NCBI GenBank assembly: GCA_963921425.1
Contig: OY992840.1
Coordinates: 3,722,501-3,786,500, forward strand
Origin: Dryas octopetala
Taxonomy: Eukaryota > Streptophyta > Magnoliopsida > Rosales > Rosaceae
Direction of reading: 5' to 3'
Length of the DNA: 64,000 bases
Part shown: in pieces, positions 58,982 to 64,000 of the stretch
How the letters are laid out: each line of letters opens with the position of its first letter
Numbering within the stretch: the stretch's first letter is position 1
Program-made: the position numbers and the translations under genes
Notes under the pieces: generated by a model
Told to the model about the DNA's origin: nothing
Seen by the model: only the letters and a program-made list of their open reading frames with translations
The model's database searches: none

Positions 58982-60591
58982 ATGGTGACGACCAGAAGAA
59001 AGTCGGCCTCTGCGACTCCAGCACCAAAAACGCCCCATCTTGAACCGAATCCGAACCCAACTGCCCGAACACCACAAGCCTCATTCTCCAGCACCAGCAT
59101 CATCTCCGCTTCAGTTAAATCTGTAAAGTCCCAAAACATTGGTTGATGAATTTGTAATTTTATTATTCATTTTTGTGCTCATTTTTCTTTTTATGTGTTT
59201 TTGGAAGGTGTTATTGCATGATTGGTGGCTGGTAAAGCCTAAGGGAAAGGGCTTGGCTGTTGGAGGGTTTGCTTCAAGAGAGTAATTCCTTTTTTTCATT
59301 ATTCACTCTATTATCTAATACATTTTGATTTGAGAAATTTGTGGTATTGAGGAGTTTTTAAAGTTTAAAGGCAATTGAACAAGACCCATAAAGGAATTGG
59401 AAGATTTTCCGCGTTTTATAGTGCATTTCATTAATAATTAGGGCTGAGAGCCTTAGTAAAAACAAAAAATGTGCTATTTTGTTGCTGAGACTGCTCCAAT
59501 GTTTCGAAAATTGGGTTTGTGGATGAATTTTGACTGATTGCATCTTCATTCTCTAATTTTCTGTTTTTAGATTAATGTCTTAAGAATTATTCTTCACTTT
59601 ATAGCATTTTCTGATTTTTATACAACAGGAGACTAGGAGTAAGAATTTTTAGCTCTGCAGCAATTTCCAAGAGATATACTGCCACTGCTCTTGAGACAGA
59701 AGATGGTATCATGATTACACTTAGTGGTTTCTTAAATAGGTCTCGCACGCATCAAAATGGCTTTCCATCTGAGGTATGTAATACGTTTTGTATGCTTCCT
59801 CTCACCTTTGTATGCAAGGGAATGAAAAAGATAGAAAATTCCCTATTAAGAGTTGATATGCTGTCATTAATCCGAGGATTCTATCTTCTAATCAGTTATC
59901 ACTCCTGTTTGATTAAAAAAAAGGGGAAAGATCATCACTCTTGTATGAATGAATTGTTAGATATATGTAAGTTTGTGGTAAAAGCTTCTTCCAGTTCCAG
60001 ATGAAGTTAAGACTGTACCTGCTTATTTGACAGGTATACAATCACTATCTGCTTGGATTTCCATTTGACTGGGAGGAGTACGCTGCTGGTGTTTTGGGTG
60101 AAGATTCTAATGACAAAGGTGCGTCAATGAGAAATTCAGCTTCTCAGAAGTTCAACATGTCTTCAGGCAACAATGAAAGTAATTCTTTACCATTTTCTAT
60201 AGATGATCTCCCAGTGACAAGGATGCGTGATATATCAGAGTTAAATTTTGGAGATTCTGATTATTGCTCAATAATTAAGAGCATTTTCAGTGATATACAG
60301 AGAGCATCCGGGGACAATTCTTTTGGGAATACTGGATCATCGATCAATTTAAACATTGAAAATGTGGAATCTGCACCAAGTGAAACTCCAACTATATATA
60401 AGACGGTCGAGGCTGAGGATGACAAGGACATGATTGCAGAAGAATATAAGAGAAGTAGCCGGAGAAGTAGGTATGCCTCTACCCGTAGTGAACGTGTTTC
60501 CACAAGAAGCGTGACTAGAATGAAGAATTCTGGAAATGGACTCCACAAGAAGCTGAGGGTGCGGAAAATGGTCTTGAGTTTACCATTGTGA
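58982..60591 (+). CDS. SANTA-domain protein, KNL2-like, with a fused foreign 3' end
   Basis: Exons 58982-59122, 59208-59281, 59629-59773 and 60034-60591 splice in frame to 305 residues. After a Ser/Thr/Pro-rich start (MVTTRRKSASATPAPKTP) comes the SANTA domain: VLLHDWWLVKPKGKGLAVGG, FASRERLGVRIFSSAAISKR, ETEDGIMITLSGFLNRSRTHQ, NGFPSEVYNHYLLGFPFDWEEY. KNL2 proteins load CENH3 at plant centromeres and also carry a CENPC-k motif or further sequence. Here only an acidic/serine linker and a basic RSSRRSRYASTRSER stretch follow. The last 13 residues are out-of-frame sequence of a UDP-apiose/xylose synthase gene. It starts 141 bp after the Helitron end. An upstream in-frame Met at 58934 is an alternative start. 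It could be a truncated paralogue or pseudogene. Confidence 0.75.
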
Positions 60592-61032
60592 GACCCTTTA
60601 ACTGGATTGGACCTCGGATGGATTTCATTCCTGGGATTGACAGCCCAAGTGAGGGTGCTTTAGTAATGTATGTGTGATAGTAGTTGTAATCTTCCCTATT
60701 TATTTGCTATTTTTGATGTGATCAAATCCTGTTTTCTTCTGTTACAAAATCTTCTTCGCCGCGAGCCACTCAAGCTTGTAGATGGTGATGAATCTCAGAG
60801 AACTTTTGTTTATATAAAGGATGCTATTGAAGCTGTATTGTTGGTGATTTGTAATTTTTTTTTTTTATTAAAATTGCTTTTCTAAAATTAATATGTATGC
60901 AAAGGAAGTTGCCCGGTAGTGCAATATTTTTTTCTTCAAGAAAATCCTGCTAGGGCCAATGGTCACATTTTCAATGTGGGCAACCTTAACAATGAAGTTA
61001 CAGTTAGGCAGCTTGGTGAAATGATGACAGAG
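60552..61032 (+). pseudogene. Fragment of UDP-D-apiose/UDP-D-xylose synthase gene
   Basis: In a frame different from the upstream gene the sequence reads AEGAENGLEFTIVRPFNWIG, then PRMDFIPGIDSPSEG. After an intron-like gap come LLRREPLKLVDGDESQRTFV and YIKDAIEAVLLVI. After another gap (acceptor TTTCTTCAAG near 60940) come NPARANGHIFNVGNLNNEVT and VRQLGEMMTE, ending before a GT at 61033. These are consecutive pieces of the C-terminal half of AXS, an NAD-dependent sugar-nucleotide enzyme. Introns are retained, so it is a genomic fragment, not a retrocopy. It lacks the Rossmann N-terminus and the catalytic YxxxK. Confidence 0.85.
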
Positions 61033-64000
61033 GTGAAGAATTGTCTTTGATACTATTTATTCTCTTTAGTTGATTAAGTTGCATTAGAAGTGTTGCTTTA
61101 AATTTATGTGGTTATGAGGATTGACGTTTCTGCACATTGCAGTTTTAATGTCTTTTTCAAATATATACTACATGTTTTGTCTGTCTTATAGGTGTCGTTG
61201 GTCAAATAGTTCATGGTAGAGCTCATCAATTTGTGATTGGGATATATGTATGCAGAATATATCTAGACTTCATTAGGGAACTATATCATATGTTACTGTA
61301 ATTTGTCACCAGAGCTTTTGCTACGACATGCTGGGGGCTATAGGCCATTATACAAGTGAAGTCGTTTCTGTTTTTTAAGGGGATTTGCTTGTCATTCCTC
61401 TATTTTGTCCTAAGGGTGTTGTATTCTTTTCGATATATAACCCTCCCAGGCTCTTGTTTTTCTTTTTATTTATTATGCATTTTGCAAAAAATTAAACTAA
61501 TCAAAGACTAATTAACCGTATTTATTAGAATAATATGAGTACCTAAAGATTCATTAGAGATTTAGAGGTCTCGGAATGGATAATTTGAAATAGTTTGACC
61601 AGATGTGTATAAGTAGTTTAGAAGGAATGAAGTAAAGTGCAGGGTGTGTACTTAAATCGACACATTTTAGTTGGTGCAGTGTCAAATCTAGCGGAATGAA
61701 ATAATGCGGGTTAGTACATTTTAGTGCATTAATCTTTATTTACTTTATTTAGGGTGTGTACTTTATTCCAACAAGTGGGTTAGTACATTTTAGTTGCATC
61801 AATACGAAGATTTGACATATTTAAATTGTACTAATATGAAGATTTGACATATTTTTAAATTATACCAATATGTTGATTGATACATTTCAATTGTACCAAC
61901 AAGTGAGTACATTTTAGTGAGCTAATGTTTAGATTTGACAAATTTAATTATAACAATACGTAGATTAAATTGTACCAACACGTGTCAAGAAACCGCCAAA
62001 TTGCAATAACCAAGTGAGTTGTTGACATGAACTTCATACACTTCAATTCATATCATGAACTAGTAGAGGAAACTGTGATTTGCATTATCGCCATAGAAAA
62101 CGATACATATGACTATATGAGAGTCCAACCGAGCTACAAACTTCATGATTGCCGAATGGGTTCCCATCCTCTTGACAGATTGCAAGGACAAGTATAAGGA
62201 GAAGGTTTCCCAAGTTTGCTATATATTCAACAAGATAGGCAATATTACTTGATAAGGACAGTAAAGGACCCAAGCCTAATTTTATTATTATTATTATTAT
62301 TATTATTGTTTTGTCCATATGACTATTTTTCAAAAGCCAAGTCAACGTCAATAGTACATTCGCCACATTTAACATTCATTTTGATCAAAAGACTAACGGT
62401 CTAATGGAGGTATTAAATTGTCAAAATTTTAAAATTGAGATATTTAATTGTAATTTTTTAAATATTAGATACCAAATTATAAAATGAGATATAATTGAGG
62501 TATTAAATTGTAATTTAGCCATAAAATTATGTTGACCATAAACATAAAGCAAAATGGAAGTATTATTATTAGGGTTGGGTTGGTTTGATCGAAAAACCAA
62601 GACCGGACTTGAAACTGGCCCTACATATGCAGAGAATAACCGTACTAAAGAGAAACCGAACCGAAATATCGGTTTGCCAACTGAACTGGTATGTTTGGTT
62701 TTGGTTTTGGTTCTCAGACCCCAAAACCGTTGGTTTATCAAACCGAACCGAGTATATATAACATTTAATTTAAATATTACATTTTTATACATTTCTAATT
62801 TTCTATACCGTAAAAGACCTTTATATAATACATTTCTATAATTTATATAAAAAATATATAAATTTATAAACCCTAAACCCTTTCTATACCCTAAACTAGT
62901 AAACCCTATAATTAATAATTAAAAATTTTATGTTTTTTAATTTATATAATACATTTCTATATAAAAATTAATTAAAAATACCATAAATTCTAATATTATA
63001 CCATACCCTAAACAATTTATACCATATAACTATAAACTAAATTCTAAACCCTATATCCTATTCCTATATCCCATACCATAAACCCTATATCCTATTCCTA
63101 TATCCAATACCTCAATCCTTATAAGACTTATATTCTATACCGATATACCATATACCATATAACTATAATTAATAATAATTCAATAATTCATAATTGGTAT
63201 ATATAATATAACTAATAACTATAGTCTATAGAAATGTTTAGTATGATATAATATGATATAGTCTACAACTAATAACTATAAACTATACTACTAGAGGTTT
63301 TAGGGTATATATAAAATAGTTTAATGACAAAAAGAGAGAGTATATAAACTAGTTTATATGTTTATTATAGTAGGGTTTAGGGTTCATTATATGTTTATTA
63401 TACTAGTTTTTAAACTAGTTTAGGGTCCATTGATTATTATAGGTTCATTATGGATCTGGGATTTTGGATCCTCTCCTAACCCACTTATCTCCTAAACTTG
63501 GTTAATCTTTTAACCAACACATGCCACATGGCTAGAAACTCATGCTACCGTGTACAATATATTTACTTTCATTTTTCTTTTTTTCTTTTAACATTCAAGA
63601 ATCAAGACAGAGTTCTTCTCGTATAAAACTTCGAATCCACTCTTTCCTTCAAGACCCAAGCATTCTTAGCCCCTCCACAATCTCTTATCTTCCCTTCCAA
63701 ATCATTGTCTTTCTAGCCTTTGTTATTAACTACCTTTTCTTAATATTTCTCATCCACAATCCATCCTTATTTTCACTCTCGAGGATTCCTCACCACAAAT
63801 ACATATCAATGACTCAAAATTTTATATGGTGCTTATTCATGTTTAACAACAAATCGAGAACTTGGGTTTCTGGCAAAAAAAAAAAAAAAAAAACAACAGA
63901 GAACTTGGGATTTGAAATTCCTCTAACAAAGGTTCCTACCATGGGATCATCAACCAGACTTGTGTTACTTACAAAATTAAGAGTACAATTATCTATAAAC
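61033..64000. other. AT-rich region without recognisable genes
   Basis: A (TTA)n microsatellite of about 9 units lies at 62281-62308. GTACATTTTAGTTG-like words recur at 61660-61930. 62860-63130 is dominated by AAACCCTA, CCTATATCC and TATACC words resembling, on the other strand, the interiors of hAT members B and C. 63480-64000 has no coding signature. Confidence 0.45.
62572..62752. repeat. Possible small MITE with GGTTTGAT inverted ends
   Basis: The left GGGTTGGGTTGGTTTGAT and the right, inverted, ACTCGGTTCGGTTTGAT are similar. The interior is rich in AACCGAACC and GGTTTTGGTT words. About 181 bp. No target duplication established. Confidence 0.4.

Noticed and set aside
62860-63470. AAACCCTA words suggesting an interstitial telomere repeat
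   Set aside because: The words are irregular, mixed with CCTATATCC and TATACC, and never form a tandem 7-bp array.

Overview
The window is nuclear DNA of a flowering plant, most likely a eudicot. It shows spliced genes with GT-AG introns, a plastid-type pyrimidine-synthesis enzyme with a transit peptide, a plant organelle RNA recognition (PORR) protein, and a dense, nested set of plant transposons (Helitron, PIF/Harbinger, hAT, MULE, Ty3/gypsy of the Tat type, Ty1/copia). The species cannot be named from the sequence. Host genes occupy only about 10 percent of the window.

Layout. 1-9.5 kb: a tandem duplication with a 2,727-bp offset. Its unit carries the 3' part of an autonomous Helitron (helicase C-terminus, hairpin, CTAG end), then the upstream region, 5' leader and start of exon 1 of the aspartate carbamoyltransferase gene PYRB. 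The first copy makes a chimeric reading frame (PYRB plastid leader fused to Helitron helicase). The second copy leads into an intact five-exon PYRB. A 2.3-kb PIF/Harbinger element, with a captured receptor-kinase fragment, sits in the leader intron of copy 2 only. Copy 1 is the empty site. 10.8-11.3 kb: phospholipase A1 pseudogene. 11.8-13.4 kb: non-autonomous hAT. 13.6-14.2 kb: fold-back repeat. 17.4-19.2 kb (minus): PORR gene. 19.3-24.2 kb: the larger, transposase-bearing relative of that hAT, with an 8-bp target duplication.

25.0-37.0 kb (minus): a Tat-type Ty3/gypsy element with a 3' LTR, polypurine tract, degenerate gag-pol and an antisense plant mobile domain (PMD) gene. It is truncated on its 5' side. 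37.3-42.2 kb (minus): a structurally complete Ty1/copia element (two LTRs, PBS, PPT, TCTGG target duplication). 43.4-45.6 kb: convergent PIF/Harbinger transposase and Myb-like ORF, interrupted on the right by a third member of the hAT family. 47.2 kb: a 391-bp hAT MITE.

48.4-50.3 kb: remains of a MULE transposase flanked on both sides by a regular array of 22-bp dyad repeats at 33-bp spacing. This is the least explained structure in the window. 50.3-52.4 kb: an LTR-like block. 52.6-53.7 kb (minus): a MAIN-like PMD fragment joined to a TTF-type hAT transposase fragment. 54.9-56.7 kb: an element with TIRs and an 8-bp target duplication. 56.7-58.8 kb: a complete non-autonomous Helitron ending 141 bp before the start codon of a SANTA-domain (KNL2-like) gene. 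The 3' end of that gene is fused to a fragment of a UDP-apiose/xylose synthase gene. 61-64 kb: AT-rich, no gene seen.

The likely functional host genes are PYRB, the PORR gene and, less certainly, the SANTA/KNL2-like gene. Nearly everything else is transposon-derived or broken.
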